NCBI GenBank assembly: GCA_964413635.1 | Contig: CAYPTH010000118.1 | Location: 1-9,072, forward strand | From: CAYFQV01 sp964413635 | Lineage (GTDB): Bacteria > Spirochaetota > Spirochaetia > DSM-27196 > PWMO01 | Direction: 5' to 3' | DNA length: 9,072 nt | Part shown: positions 1 through 7,400 of the stretch, in pieces | How positions within the stretch are numbered: the stretch's first letter is position 1 | How the letters are laid out: the number at the start of each line of letters is the position of its first letter | Made by a program: the position numbers and the translations under genes | The notes under the pieces: model-generated | The model's database searches: none | What the model was told of the DNA's origin: nothing | What the model saw: the letters and a program-made list of their open reading frames with translations, nothing else

Positions 1-763
1 TGCGACCCTGATCGGGGCCACGGCCCTCGGCTTTGACTTTGCAGAAGCGGCGTCCGTCGCAATCATTGGCGGGGCGGATGGGCCTACGGCAATTTACCTT
101 ACCTCGCAACTCGCCCCCGACCTCCTCGGCCCGGTTGCAGTGGCGGCCTACTCCTACATGGCCCTCGTCCCCATCATACAACCGCCGATAATTCGGCTGC
201 TCACCACAAAGAAGGAGCGCGTTGTGGTGATGGGTGAGGTGCGCCAGGTCTCGAAGACCGTCCGTATTGTCTTTCCGATTGCGACGACTCTCATCGCAGC
301 GCTCTTTGTGCCGGCATCCACACCACTCATTGGCATGCTCATGCTCGGAAACCTCTTCCGTGAGGCCGGTGTTGTGGAACGCCTATCCAAGACGGCACAA
401 AACGAATTGGTCAACATTGTCACGATTCTGCTCGCTCTTTCTGTCGGCTCGAAAATGTCGGCCGAGGAGTTCCTCACCGTTCAAACTATCTTGATCATTG
501 TCTTGGGCTTGATCGCGTTCGGCATTGGGACCGCATCCGGTGTGCTGCTTGGCAAACTCATGTACGTCGTGAGCGGCGGGAAGGTGAACCCCATGATCGG
601 CGCCGCCGGGGTGTCCGCAGTACCAATGGCAGCCCGGGTCGTTCAGAAGGTGGGGCAGGAGGAGAATCCCTCCAACTTCCTCTTGATGAACGCAATGGGA
701 CCAAACGTCGCCGGCGTAATTGGGTCTGCCATCGCAGCGGGAATCCTGCTTTCCTTGGCGTAA
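1..763 (+). CDS. Na+-translocating decarboxylase, beta subunit (5'-truncated)
   Basis: This is the integral membrane subunit of a biotin-dependent sodium-pumping decarboxylase (oxaloacetate, methylmalonyl-CoA or glutaconyl-CoA type). It takes the carboxyl group from carboxybiotin, releases CO2 and exports Na+. The gene enters from outside the window: the frame is open from base 2, giving 253 visible residues, while the family is usually about 370-430. Visible hallmarks are IIGGADGPTAIYLTSQLAP near the left edge, then AAYSYMALVPIIQPP and RLLTTKKER. Hydrophobic helices follow, and the family's conserved last helix contains NAMGPNVAGVIGSA just before the TAA stop. Glycine-, alanine- and proline-rich membrane segments fill the rest. 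The alpha and gamma partners are not in view, so the substrate cannot be assigned. An ATG at 140 lies inside the conserved core and is not the start. The gene is separated by 71 bases from the hydroxylase operon and probably belongs to another transcription unit. Confidence 0.93.
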   Translation, partial: ATLIGATALGFDFAEAASVAIIGGADGPTAIYLTSQLAPDLLGPVAVAAYSYMALVPIIQPPIIRLLTTKKERVVVMGEVRQVSKTVRIVFPIATTLIAALFVPASTPLIGMLMLGNLFREAGVVERLSKTAQNELVNIVTILLALSVGSKMSAEEFLTVQTILIIVLGLIAFGIGTASGVLLGKLMYVVSGGKVNPMIGAAGVSAVPMAARVVQKVGQEENPSNFLLMNAMGPNVAGVIGSAIAAGILLSLA

Positions 764-782
764 ACGGATCGGCGCGTATGCG

Positions 783-811
783 TCGACGGAGGAGATCGTC
801 AGGCATATATT
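783..811 (+). promoter_or_regulatory. Candidate sigma70 promoter for the first hydroxylase operon
   Basis: The 71-base gap contains TCGACG at 783-788 (4 of 6 matches to the -35 consensus), a 17-base spacer, and TATATT at 806-811 (5 of 6 matches to the -10). Transcription would start near 818 and leave a leader of only about 17 bases, which already holds the AGGAGG ribosome binding site at 824-829. The fit is good but rests on consensus matching only. Confidence 0.4.
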
Positions 812-834
812 AGTCCGAGAGTCAGGAGGAGCGC

Positions 835-3183
835 ATGGAAGCTGAAGCAACCAAAAGCCGCCTTGGGGTGAGTTATCGCCGCAAAGACGCCCTCGATAAG
901 GTTCACGGTCGGACTCGTTACACGGACGATTTTCGCGTGGCCGGCATGCTCTATGCCGGCCTCGTTACGAGCACCCACGCTCACGCCAAAATAACGAGTG
1001 TTGATACATCTGCCGCACGCGGTGTGACCGGTGTGCACGGCGTTTTCACCGGAGAGGATCTACCCGATCTGGTGGGACTCTATCTCGGAGATAAGCCCGC
1101 CCTCGCGCGCGGGCGCGTTCGATTCTACGGCGAGCCGGTTGCGGCGGTTGTCGCGGACTCCGAGCGCGTGGCTCTTGAAGCGGCCGCTCTGGTCAAGGTG
1201 GAGTACGAGAAACTCCCGGTGGTGAAGTCGCCCAAAGAGGGTCTTTCACCGGATGCTCCGGTAATTCACCCGGACATGGCGGAGTACGTACGCATTCCGG
1301 CAATTCATCCCGAGCCCGGCTCAAACGTGGCAAACCGCACAAAGATGCGGAAGGGCGACGCGGGGAAAGCATTTTCGGAAGCCGACGTGACCATTGAAGG
1401 GGAGTTCTCTTTCCCTCCCGGTGACCACGTTGCCATGGAGCCCCGTATTGCCGTGGCACAGATACAGGCAGACGGGCAAGTGATAATTCGCAGCTCCACC
1501 CAGTCTCCCTACGGCGCCCGGGGTATCCTCTCGCGGTGCTTTGATATCCCTCCCGGCAAAATCACAATCATTGCGCCGGCAGTCGGTGGCGGGTTCGGAG
1601 GCAAGGCCGGGATCCAACTCGAAGCCTTGGCGTACCTGCTGTCCCGCTCAGTCGGTGGCCGCCCCGTCCGCGTGGCGAACAGCCGAGAGCTCGACCTCGT
1701 CAGCTCCCCCGGTGCACCGGGCTTGCAGTCGCGGGTGAAGCTCGGCGCAAAGAGGGACGGTACCGTTATCGCCGCGGAAATCGAGTTCCTCTTCGACTCC
1801 GGTGGTTACGCCGACTACGCCGTGAACGTGAGTCGCGCGGCGGGATACTCCTGCACGGGACCCTACCGCATTGACAACGTACGTGCGGATTCCATCTGTG
1901 TGTACACCAATCACCCCTTTGCGACGGCGTACCGAGGCTTCGGGCATATCGAGATGACGTACTCAATTGAGCGCGCAATGGAGATCTTGGCGGAGAAGAT
2001 GGAGATGGATCCGCTCGAATTGCGACTCAAAAACGCAATTCGCCCGGGTGATACGACGCCCACGCAAAACGTCCTGGACGACAACACCGGTGACCTGCCG
2101 GAATGCCTGCGACGAGTCGCCGCTGCACTGGACTGGGACAAGGGCTCGCGGACGGAAGTTGACGGGGACCTCGTGCGGGCAAAGGGAATAAGCTCCTACT
2201 GGAAGGCGCCGGCAATCCCAACGTTCACGGATGCCGGCGCGATGGTCTCCTTCAACGAGGACGGCACGATCAATCTCATGACCGGCGCCGTCGAGATTGG
2301 CCAAGGAATCTTCACCGGCTTGAGTCAAATTGTAGGCGAACGCCTTGGCATCGAGCCGGATCGGGTGCATTGCGTAAGTGAGGTCATGACCGACCGGGCC
2401 GCCCACGACTGGACGACCGCCGCAAGTCGAACGCTCTTCATGGTAGGTCGAGCGGCGCTCATGGCCGTGGATGATGCAGTCGCACAGATCAAAGAGGTGG
2501 CGGCGGCTCCCTTGCGCGTTCCGATGGAAGACCTCACGGTCCACGGGGGGCGGGTATACGTCACGGACGAGCCGGAGCTTGGCTTCGACCTGTCCGAGGT
2601 CGTTCTAGGTTACGTCTATCCCAACGGGAACGCCATCGGCGGACCGATCATCGGACGGGGTCGCTACATTGCCAGGCACTTGAGTCACCTGGACAAGGAG
2701 ACGGGGGAGGGCCATCCGGGCCTGGAGTGGACCATTGGCGCCGAGGGTGTGGAAGTGGAAGTAAACCGTCGCACTGGGGCGTATCGAGTTCTCCGTTCAG
2801 CCTGCGCCATGGACGTCGGAAAGGTTATCAACCCCGCCCTTGCACGGGGACAGATCGTTGGTGCCATGGCCATGGGGATCGGCTACTCTACCCGTGAGGC
2901 CTTTGAGTTCGACAGCGAAGAGCGGATTCGCAACGGCAAGCTCCGGGACTTTAAGATACTTCGCTACGGCGAGCACCCGGAGTACATTGTGGAGTTTGTT
3001 GAAACGCCGCAGCGCGACGGTCCCTTTGGGGCGCGCGGCCTCGGCGAGCAGGGAATCGTCGGTATGCCGGCGGCGCTATCGGCGGCCTTCTCGCGCGCGG
3101 TTGGAAGGCAGCTCAACGAGATGCCTATCACGCCTGAATACCTGTGGCGTTCGAGTCGTCAACTTGACGGGGGGCAGCAATGA
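835..3183 (+). CDS. Molybdenum hydroxylase, large Mo-cofactor-binding subunit (xanthine dehydrogenase family)
   Basis: This is the catalytic subunit of a cytoplasmic molybdo-flavo-iron-sulfur hydroxylase. The family inserts a water-derived oxygen into heteroaromatic, purine or aldehyde carbons at a Mo centre. The 782 residues match the usual stand-alone length. Residues 15-130 form the N-terminal 'a/b hammerhead' domain (RKDALDKVHGRTRYTDD, then FYGEPVAAVVAD). Mo-cofactor contacts include TQSPYGAR (222-229), VGGGFGGK (250-257), AYRGFG (365-370, with Arg367 as the conserved active-site arginine) and EIGQG (487-491). GLGEQG carries Glu738, the expected catalytic base. The position after GGGFGGK is Ala258, where xanthine dehydrogenases have the purine-binding Glu, so classical xanthine oxidation is doubtful. 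The start is supported by AGGAGG at 824-829, five bases upstream. Its stop overlaps the next start (ATGA), which indicates translational coupling. There is no signal peptide. Confidence 0.93.
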   Translation: MEAEATKSRLGVSYRRKDALDKVHGRTRYTDDFRVAGMLYAGLVTSTHAHAKITSVDTSAARGVTGVHGVFTGEDLPDLVGLYLGDKPALARGRVRFYGEPVAAVVADSERVALEAAALVKVEYEKLPVVKSPKEGLSPDAPVIHPDMAEYVRIPAIHPEPGSNVANRTKMRKGDAGKAFSEADVTIEGEFSFPPGDHVAMEPRIAVAQIQADGQVIIRSSTQSPYGARGILSRCFDIPPGKITIIAPAVGGGFGGKAGIQLEALAYLLSRSVGGRPVRVANSRELDLVSSPGAPGLQSRVKLGAKRDGTVIAAEIEFLFDSGGYADYAVNVSRAAGYSCTGPYRIDNVRADSICVYTNHPFATAYRGFGHIEMTYSIERAMEILAEKMEMDPLELRLKNAIRPGDTTPTQNVLDDNTGDLPECLRRVAAALDWDKGSRTEVDGDLVRAKGISSYWKAPAIPTFTDAGAMVSFNEDGTINLMTGAVEIGQGIFTGLSQIVGERLGIEPDRVHCVSEVMTDRAAHDWTTAASRTLFMVGRAALMAVDDAVAQIKEVAAAPLRVPMEDLTVHGGRVYVTDEPELGFDLSEVVLGYVYPNGNAIGGPIIGRGRYIARHLSHLDKETGEGHPGLEWTIGAEGVEVEVNRRTGAYRVLRSACAMDVGKVINPALARGQIVGAMAMGIGYSTREAFEFDSEERIRNGKLRDFKILRYGEHPEYIVEFVETPQRDGPFGARGLGEQGIVGMPAALSAAFSRAVGRQLNEMPITPEYLWRSSRQLDGGQQ

Positions 3184-4007
3184 TTCCCTTCGATCTCACC
3201 TACTATCGACCTGAGAGTATCGATGAAGCCGTCTCCGCCTTTCAGGAAGCACAGGATGCGGGCTTGAAGCCGCGTTTCTTTTCCGGAGGTACGGAGCTCG
3301 TGACCATGGCCCGGGACAACAAGGTAGACGCACGCGCCTTCGTTGATCTCAAGCTCGTTCCCGAATGCAACGGAATAGTGCTGGAGGAGGACGTGTACCG
3401 GGTCGGCGCCTGCGTGACCCTCAACGCAGCCGTTGAAGCGCAGGAATGGCAACTCCTTGTACGGGCGTGCAAGGGCGTGGCCGACCACACGGTCCGGAAT
3501 ACCTTGACTGTAGGGGGGAACGCAGCGGGAATGCTTCCCTATCGAGAGGCGCTGTTGCCCTTCCTCGTCGGAAATGGAAGCGTCCGAATTGCCGGTCCCA
3601 AGGGAACGCGGGACGTCGCCGTTCGCGAGATCTTTGACAAGCGACTGAAGCTCGGGACAGGAGAGTTCCTGGTCAGTCTCTCCGTTCCTCGCGGAGCAAT
3701 AGAGGCGGAGCACTTCTATGTTCGCCATACCAAGGACTCCCGGGTGGACTATCCCCTGGTCACGCTCTGCATGCTCGAGGCGGAGGGAAGGACCCGGGCC
3801 GCCTTTGCCGGCACGGCCGCGTATCCGGTTGCCGACGACCAGGTGGACGAGGCGCTGAACCAGTCGGGCAAGCCCGAGGAGCGTGCTGAAGCGGCGGCGG
3901 CGGTCGTTGACAAGGCGATCCGCTCCGATATGCGGGCAAGTTCCGAGTACCGCCGCTTTCTCTTGGTGGATGCCTTGGCATCCGGCTTGAAGGCGCTGGA
4001 GGGATAA
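3180..4007 (+). CDS. Molybdenum hydroxylase, FAD-binding subunit (first enzyme)
   Basis: This is the medium subunit of the first hydroxylase (CoxM/XdhB family). It holds the FAD that receives electrons from the iron-sulfur subunit and passes them to NAD+ or another acceptor. Its 275 residues match the family length of about 270-290. FAD diphosphate-binding loops are visible as SGGTEL (35-40) and TVGGN (110-114). After the second loop most relatives have a SPAAD-like stretch. Here it is replaced by GMLPYREALLPFL (117-129), a variant that marks a separate subclass of this subunit. The C-terminal CO-dehydrogenase flavoprotein domain begins around residue 170 and ends with SSEYRRFLLVDAL. The start codon overlaps the upstream stop (ATGA at 3180-3183) and is preceded by a G-rich site at 3169-3174. 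The iron-sulfur subunit follows four bases later, so all three genes form one unit. Confidence 0.92.
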   Translation: MIPFDLTYYRPESIDEAVSAFQEAQDAGLKPRFFSGGTELVTMARDNKVDARAFVDLKLVPECNGIVLEEDVYRVGACVTLNAAVEAQEWQLLVRACKGVADHTVRNTLTVGGNAAGMLPYREALLPFLVGNGSVRIAGPKGTRDVAVREIFDKRLKLGTGEFLVSLSVPRGAIEAEHFYVRHTKDSRVDYPLVTLCMLEAEGRTRAAFAGTAAYPVADDQVDEALNQSGKPEERAEAAAAVVDKAIRSDMRASSEYRRFLLVDALASGLKALEG

Positions 4008-4011
4008 GCAC

Positions 4012-4500
4012 ATGCAGGTCTACAAAGAAACACGTACCGTAACATTTACCATAAACGACCGAAAAACCGAGGCGCTGGTGCGTCCGGGTGACACCCTGTT
4101 GCGCGTTTTGCGCGAAACCATCGGCCTCACCGGCAGCAAGATGGGCTGCGAGAATGGTGACTGCGGGGCGTGCACGGTCCTCGTCGATGGAAAGCCGGTC
4201 AAGAGTTGCTACATGCTGGCCTTAGACGCGCTCGGGAAGTCGGTGACAACCATAGAGGGCCTCGACAACACCGCAATTCAAAACGCCTTCATTGAGGAGT
4301 ACGGCTTCCAGTGCGGCTTCTGCACCCCCGGGATGATCATGAATGCCGGTGCACTCCTTGCAGAGGAGCCAAAGCCCGACCCGGAGACCGTTCGCGAGTG
4401 GATGGAGAGTAATCTCTGTCGCTGCACCGGCTACGAGACAATCGAGCGCGCGGTTGAACGTGGTTCACAAAGGGGTCCACAGGACGGGGCGCAGCGCTAA
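4012..4500 (+). CDS. Molybdenum hydroxylase, 2x[2Fe-2S] subunit (first enzyme)
   Basis: This is the small electron-transfer subunit (CoxS/XdhC-of-XdhABC family) linking the Mo site to FAD. Its 162 residues are normal for the family. The N-terminal plant-ferredoxin-type domain binds one [2Fe-2S] cluster with Cys46, Cys51, Cys54 and Cys66 (pattern CENGDCGAC, then C). The C-terminal four-helix domain binds the second with Cys101 and Cys104 (QCGFC) and Cys136 and Cys138 (CRC). All eight cysteines are present, so the subunit should be functional. The start ATG has GGAGGGA at 3998-4004, seven bases upstream, and follows the FAD subunit by four bases. The last residues are polar and poorly conserved. 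They are encoded by a hairpin-forming sequence, and the TAA stop overlaps the stop of the convergent ATPase gene. Confidence 0.95.
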   Translation: MQVYKETRTVTFTINDRKTEALVRPGDTLLRVLRETIGLTGSKMGCENGDCGACTVLVDGKPVKSCYMLALDALGKSVTTIEGLDNTAIQNAFIEEYGFQCGFCTPGMIMNAGALLAEEPKPDPETVREWMESNLCRCTGYETIERAVERGSQRGPQDGAQR

Positions 4501-4513
4501 ACGCTGCTGCCCC
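4486..4513. terminator. Hairpin over the overlapping convergent stop codons; possible bidirectional terminator
   Basis: GGGGC GCAGCG (4486-4496) pairs with CGCTGC T GCCCC (4502-4513): 11 base pairs, nearly all GC, with a single bulged T at 4508. The five-base loop CTAAA (4497-4501) holds both stop codons, TAA for the plus-strand iron-sulfur gene and TAG for the minus-strand ATPase gene. No T-tract follows on either strand, so this is not a classical intrinsic terminator. It may stop or protect both transcripts, or act with Rho. The pairing is seen directly; the function is inferred. Confidence 0.45.
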
Positions 4514-5276
4514 AGAAGACCGCCCGGCCACGCGGCGTGTCGAGCGTCTCCACCGGCGCAGCGTAGGTCAGGCTAAGAATCTCAGAGGTAATAGTGTCCT
4601 CCGGCGTGCCAATGGCGACCACGTGACCCTCTTTCAAAACAACCACGCGGTCGGCCAGGTTTAACGCAAATTGTGGATCGTGCGTCGTGAACAGGAGCCC
4701 GGTGCCCTCATCTCGTAACGTGCGCAGTAGGCCGAACACGCGCGACTTGTTGCCAATGTCCAGGTGAGAGGAGGGCTCGTCGAGCAGCATGGAGCGCGGC
4801 GCCTGTGCCATGGCGCGCGCGAGGAGGAGAAGCTGGCGCTCTCCGGCGCTGAGAACCGCTACGCTTCGGCCCGCAATGGCGCTGAGCCCGACAGTTTCCA
4901 GCGCCCGCGTCGCCACGTTTCGATCGTAGTCGCCCGGCAGATCCAAGGCGCCGAAGTGGGGTGTCCGGCCAAGGAGTACGTACTCCGTCAGGGTGTAGTC
5001 GAAGGGAAGGTGCTCGTCCTGGGGAACCAACGCCATGAGCTTGCCGAGGTCACGGCGGTGATAGTCCGTGACCGGCGTTCCGGACACCAGCACCCTTCCG
5101 TCTTGGGGTGTCAACCATCCCAGTGCGATCCGCAGAAGCGTGGTTTTTCCCACACCGTTCGGTCCGAGAATCGCGACCGATCTTCCCGCCTCAACGTCAA
5201 AGCTCACACCTCTCAACAGCGACGCCGGTCCATAGCTAAATGCGATATCGTCGAAGCGAAGAAGGGAGGTGCTCAT
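4497..5276 (-). CDS. ABC transporter ATP-binding protein, FecE/BtuD type
   Basis: This is the cytoplasmic ATPase that drives the importer encoded just upstream. At 259 residues it is typical for ATPases partnering FecCD-type permeases. All nucleotide-binding motifs are intact: Walker A GPNGVGKT (38-45), Q-loop Gln86 (LVPQDEHLPF), signature LSAGE (142-146), Walker B MLLDEP (163-168), D-loop SHLD (170-173) and switch His199 (TTHD). The LLGRTPHFG stretch after the Q-loop is characteristic of the iron-siderophore/cobalamin/molybdate class rather than the ModC class. No C-terminal TOBE (molybdate-sensing) domain is present. The gene starts ten bases after the permease stop, with AGGA seven bases before the ATG. 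It is last in its operon and meets the first hydroxylase operon tail to tail. Confidence 0.94.
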   Translation of the reverse strand: MSTSLLRFDDIAFSYGPASLLRGVSFDVEAGRSVAILGPNGVGKTTLLRIALGWLTPQDGRVLVSGTPVTDYHRRDLGKLMALVPQDEHLPFDYTLTEYVLLGRTPHFGALDLPGDYDRNVATRALETVGLSAIAGRSVAVLSAGERQLLLLARAMAQAPRSMLLDEPSSHLDIGNKSRVFGLLRTLRDEGTGLLFTTHDPQFALNLADRVVVLKEGHVVAIGTPEDTITSEILSLTYAAPVETLDTPRGRAVFWGSSV

Positions 5277-5286
5277 GCTTCCATCC

Positions 5287-6279
5287 TCACCGGCGTATCC
5301 TGACCGTACCGCGCAGCAGGAGGGTGCCGAATAGCAAGGATCCGATCAGTGACGTTACGATGCCGAGGGGTATCTCTCCGGCAAGGAGCGTTCGTGCAAG
5401 GTTGTCACAGAGGACCAGAAAGATGCCACCCAAGAGCGTGGCGGCGGGCACGGAGTAGCGAGCGTCTACCGGGAATAGCCGCCTGGCGATGTGCGGCATG
5501 ACCAGGCCAACCCAGGATATGATTCCGGCAATCGAGACGGAAACGGAGGTTGCCACCGTGGCGGCGACGAGTAAGACGGCGCGCGCGCGTGCAGGCCGTA
5601 TGCCCAAACTGAAGGAGACCTCGTCTTCCAGGCTCAATACGTTCACGCGCCACCTGAGCAGGTAGAGCAGGACGAGGGCGGGCAGGGCGAATGCAACAAC
5701 AATGGATAGCCGCTGCCAGGTGACGCCGGAGAGGCCGCCGAGGAGCCAGAAGGTGATCTCCGGCAGTTCTTCGTAGGGGTCGGCTGCAAACTTGATCATT
5801 CCAACCCCGCTTGCGAAAAGCGCTGAGACCACGATACCGGCCAGAATGAGTCGCAGAATCCAACCGCCAAAGCGCGCACGGCGCGCCAATGTGTAAGACA
5901 AGAGAAGCCCCGCAAATCCAAAGACCGCGGACACTGTTTGCACTGCTCCCGGGATTGCTCCCGCAACCAGGAAGGTCAGCGCGGCACCAAAGGCCGCTCC
6001 TTGCGATACACCAACCAGGCCCGGCTCCACGAGGGGATTTCCGAAGAGGTGTTGGAGCACCAACCCACCACCCGACAGGGCCGCGCCTACCAAAAAGGCG
6101 GCCAGGACACGGGGGAGGCGCAAGGACACGAAGAGTGTTCGCCCAATTGGGTCTTGAAGCAATTCGCCGGGCATGGTGAATCCCGGCTCGGGAAAACGGC
6201 CGAGAAACAGTGACGCCGAAATGACCAGGAGGCTCAAGCCCACGAGGCCCCAGAGTCGCCGTGCGGAGTATGTGCTCAC
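5287..6279 (-). CDS. ABC transporter permease, FecCD/BtuC family
   Basis: This is the inner-membrane permease of a type II importer of the vitamin B12, siderophore and oxyanion class; it would act as a homodimer. The 330 residues are the normal length for the family. It has a hydrophobic N-terminus, then the family hallmark RLPRVLAAFLVGAALSGGG and LFGNPLVEPGLVGVSQGAAFG in the first third. A series of about nine to ten membrane segments follows. GIISWVGLVMPHIAR lies in the coupling region, and the last helix is followed by a short basic tail (RGTVRIRR). The start is a GTG whose bases overlap the stop of the binding-protein gene (GTGA, 6279-6276), so its translation is probably coupled to the upstream gene. 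Ligand identity cannot be read from the permease itself. Confidence 0.93.
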   Translation of the reverse strand: MSTYSARRLWGLVGLSLLVISASLFLGRFPEPGFTMPGELLQDPIGRTLFVSLRLPRVLAAFLVGAALSGGGLVLQHLFGNPLVEPGLVGVSQGAAFGAALTFLVAGAIPGAVQTVSAVFGFAGLLLSYTLARRARFGGWILRLILAGIVVSALFASGVGMIKFAADPYEELPEITFWLLGGLSGVTWQRLSIVVAFALPALVLLYLLRWRVNVLSLEDEVSFSLGIRPARARAVLLVAATVATSVSVSIAGIISWVGLVMPHIARRLFPVDARYSVPAATLLGGIFLVLCDNLARTLLAGEIPLGIVTSLIGSLLFGTLLLRGTVRIRR

Positions 6280-7379
6280 TCAGCTATCTCGATGTCGCCC
6301 TCGAGCACAGGCAGTATGACCCTTCGGATCTCGCTCCGTGACAGGCCGTACATGAACCCGAAGAACTCGTACACCGCCTCCGACATGTTCAGATCCGAGA
6401 AACGCTCGGGATGTAGCGTTTTCGCGAGCCACTGCAAGCCCAACACCCACCGAACATCCGGCTGATCCCAGCTGTAGTAGTCAAGGGGAAATGCGTGGAT
6501 ACGATCGTTCTCTACTGCTTGTAAGGCGGCCCAGCGGCGGTCACGGCGGATCCGCATGATGACGTCCTCAATGTCGTTGCGGTAGGAGACCACGAAGATC
6601 TCTTCCGGGTTCCAAGAGAGAATCTGCTCAATGCTAACGGTCTGCCAACCGCCTCCGGACACCGCACTCGCCCAAACCGGGTTCGCCCCGGCCGTTGAAA
6701 GGAGTGAGGTCTGTATCCAGCCGCTTGGCGGCACGTTGACCGCCGCTTCGTTCCCTTGGAGCGCGTAGTAGGCAAACAGAGAGTCGGGGCGCTCGCCTGC
6801 GGGGATGGACTCAACCCGCGAACGAACGTAGAAAAGACGCTCATCGATGTATGAGACGATTTCTTCTGCTCGCCGCTGCTGGTTGAATACGCGGCCGAGA
6901 ATCCGGATATCCCGGCGATAATCCTCCGGCGTCTCCAGCCGGACGTAGACCACGGGAATTCCAAGCCGTTCTATCGGGTCCCCGAGGCTCCCCTTCATGA
7001 AGTCTTTGAGGATGACGACATCGGGACGCGTAGCTGCGACCTGCTCGGCCCCGGCGTTGCGCTGCAAAATCTGCTTCTCGTTGTAGTCGGAATCAATCTG
7101 CGGGAGAAAGTTTCCCTTTCCCTGGTCTATTCGTCCCACGGCGGTGAGCCGTTCTCTTCCATTGGGAAAGAGATAGACCGCGTCGGCAATCATTAAGACG
7201 GCGCGACCCGCTGCGGTGACGCGTTCCGGCGAGCTGGGAAAGGATACCGACCGTCCCAGTGCATCCGTAACCGTTACGACCTCTCCCTCCGATGTGCCTG
7301 GCGAGCTCTGCCCGGCGAGGGGAGCGAGAAACAGCGTGGCGATTAACACGACAATAGTGAGAGTTCGTTCCGTCTTCAC
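6276..7379 (-). CDS. Periplasmic substrate-binding protein of FecB/BtuF class; molybdate/tungstate or metal ligand suspected
   Basis: This is the extracytoplasmic receptor that would deliver ligand to the FecCD-type permease. I choose the GTG at 7379 as start because AAGGAGG (7391-7385) sits five bases upstream. An ATG at 7400 in the same frame directly abuts the previous stop and has no such site. The product has 367 residues. It opens with a signal peptide (KTERTLTIVVLIATLFLAPLAG, read here as basic start plus hydrophobic core) with no lipobox cysteine, so a soluble periplasmic protein is expected. The mature part begins with VTVTDALGRSVSFP, the normal first strand of the class III fold. 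Later TRPDVVILKDF and the distinctive DYYSWDQPDVRWVLGLQWLA near residue 300 are seen. Known relatives bind iron complexes, cobalamin or, in MolA of Haemophilus, molybdate and tungstate. The operon with a MocA gene favours an oxyanion, but this is inference. Confidence 0.88.
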   Translation of the reverse strand: MKTERTLTIVVLIATLFLAPLAGQSSPGTSEGEVVTVTDALGRSVSFPSSPERVTAAGRAVLMIADAVYLFPNGRERLTAVGRIDQGKGNFLPQIDSDYNEKQILQRNAGAEQVAATRPDVVILKDFMKGSLGDPIERLGIPVVYVRLETPEDYRRDIRILGRVFNQQRRAEEIVSYIDERLFYVRSRVESIPAGERPDSLFAYYALQGNEAAVNVPPSGWIQTSLLSTAGANPVWASAVSGGGWQTVSIEQILSWNPEEIFVVSYRNDIEDVIMRIRRDRRWAALQAVENDRIHAFPLDYYSWDQPDVRWVLGLQWLAKTLHPERFSDLNMSEAVYEFFGFMYGLSRSEIRRVILPVLEGDIEIAE

Positions 7380-7384
7380 TGGAG

Positions 7385-7391
7385 CCTCCTT
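7385..7391 (-). promoter_or_regulatory. Ribosome binding site that fixes the GTG start of the binding-protein gene
   Basis: On the minus strand AAGGAGG lies five bases before GTG at 7379. It lies downstream of two in-frame ATG codons (7400 and 7394), so those would place it inside the coding region. This supports GTG as the real start and shortens the protein by seven residues to a proper signal-peptide N-terminus. Confidence 0.75.
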
Positions 7392-7400
7392 CATGTGCAT

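Noticed and set aside
764..800. Intrinsic terminator after the decarboxylase gene
   Set aside because: Only 3-4 bp palindromes such as CGC-GTAT-GCG were found, with no T-tract.
1963..2544. Minus-strand open frame of 193 codons opposite the Mo subunit
   Set aside because: It lies wholly within the conserved Mo subunit, has no ribosome site or family features, and is a shadow frame.
3159..4013. Long open frame on the minus strand opposite the first FAD subunit (284 codons)
   Set aside because: The plus-strand frame encodes a clear FAD subunit. The antisense translation has no recognisable domain and is explained by high-GC codon bias.
7380..7400. ATG at 7400 as the start of the binding-protein gene
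   Set aside because: It abuts the mocA stop without its own ribosome site, and it would place a strong AAGGAGG inside the coding region. GTG 7379 gives a normal signal peptide.
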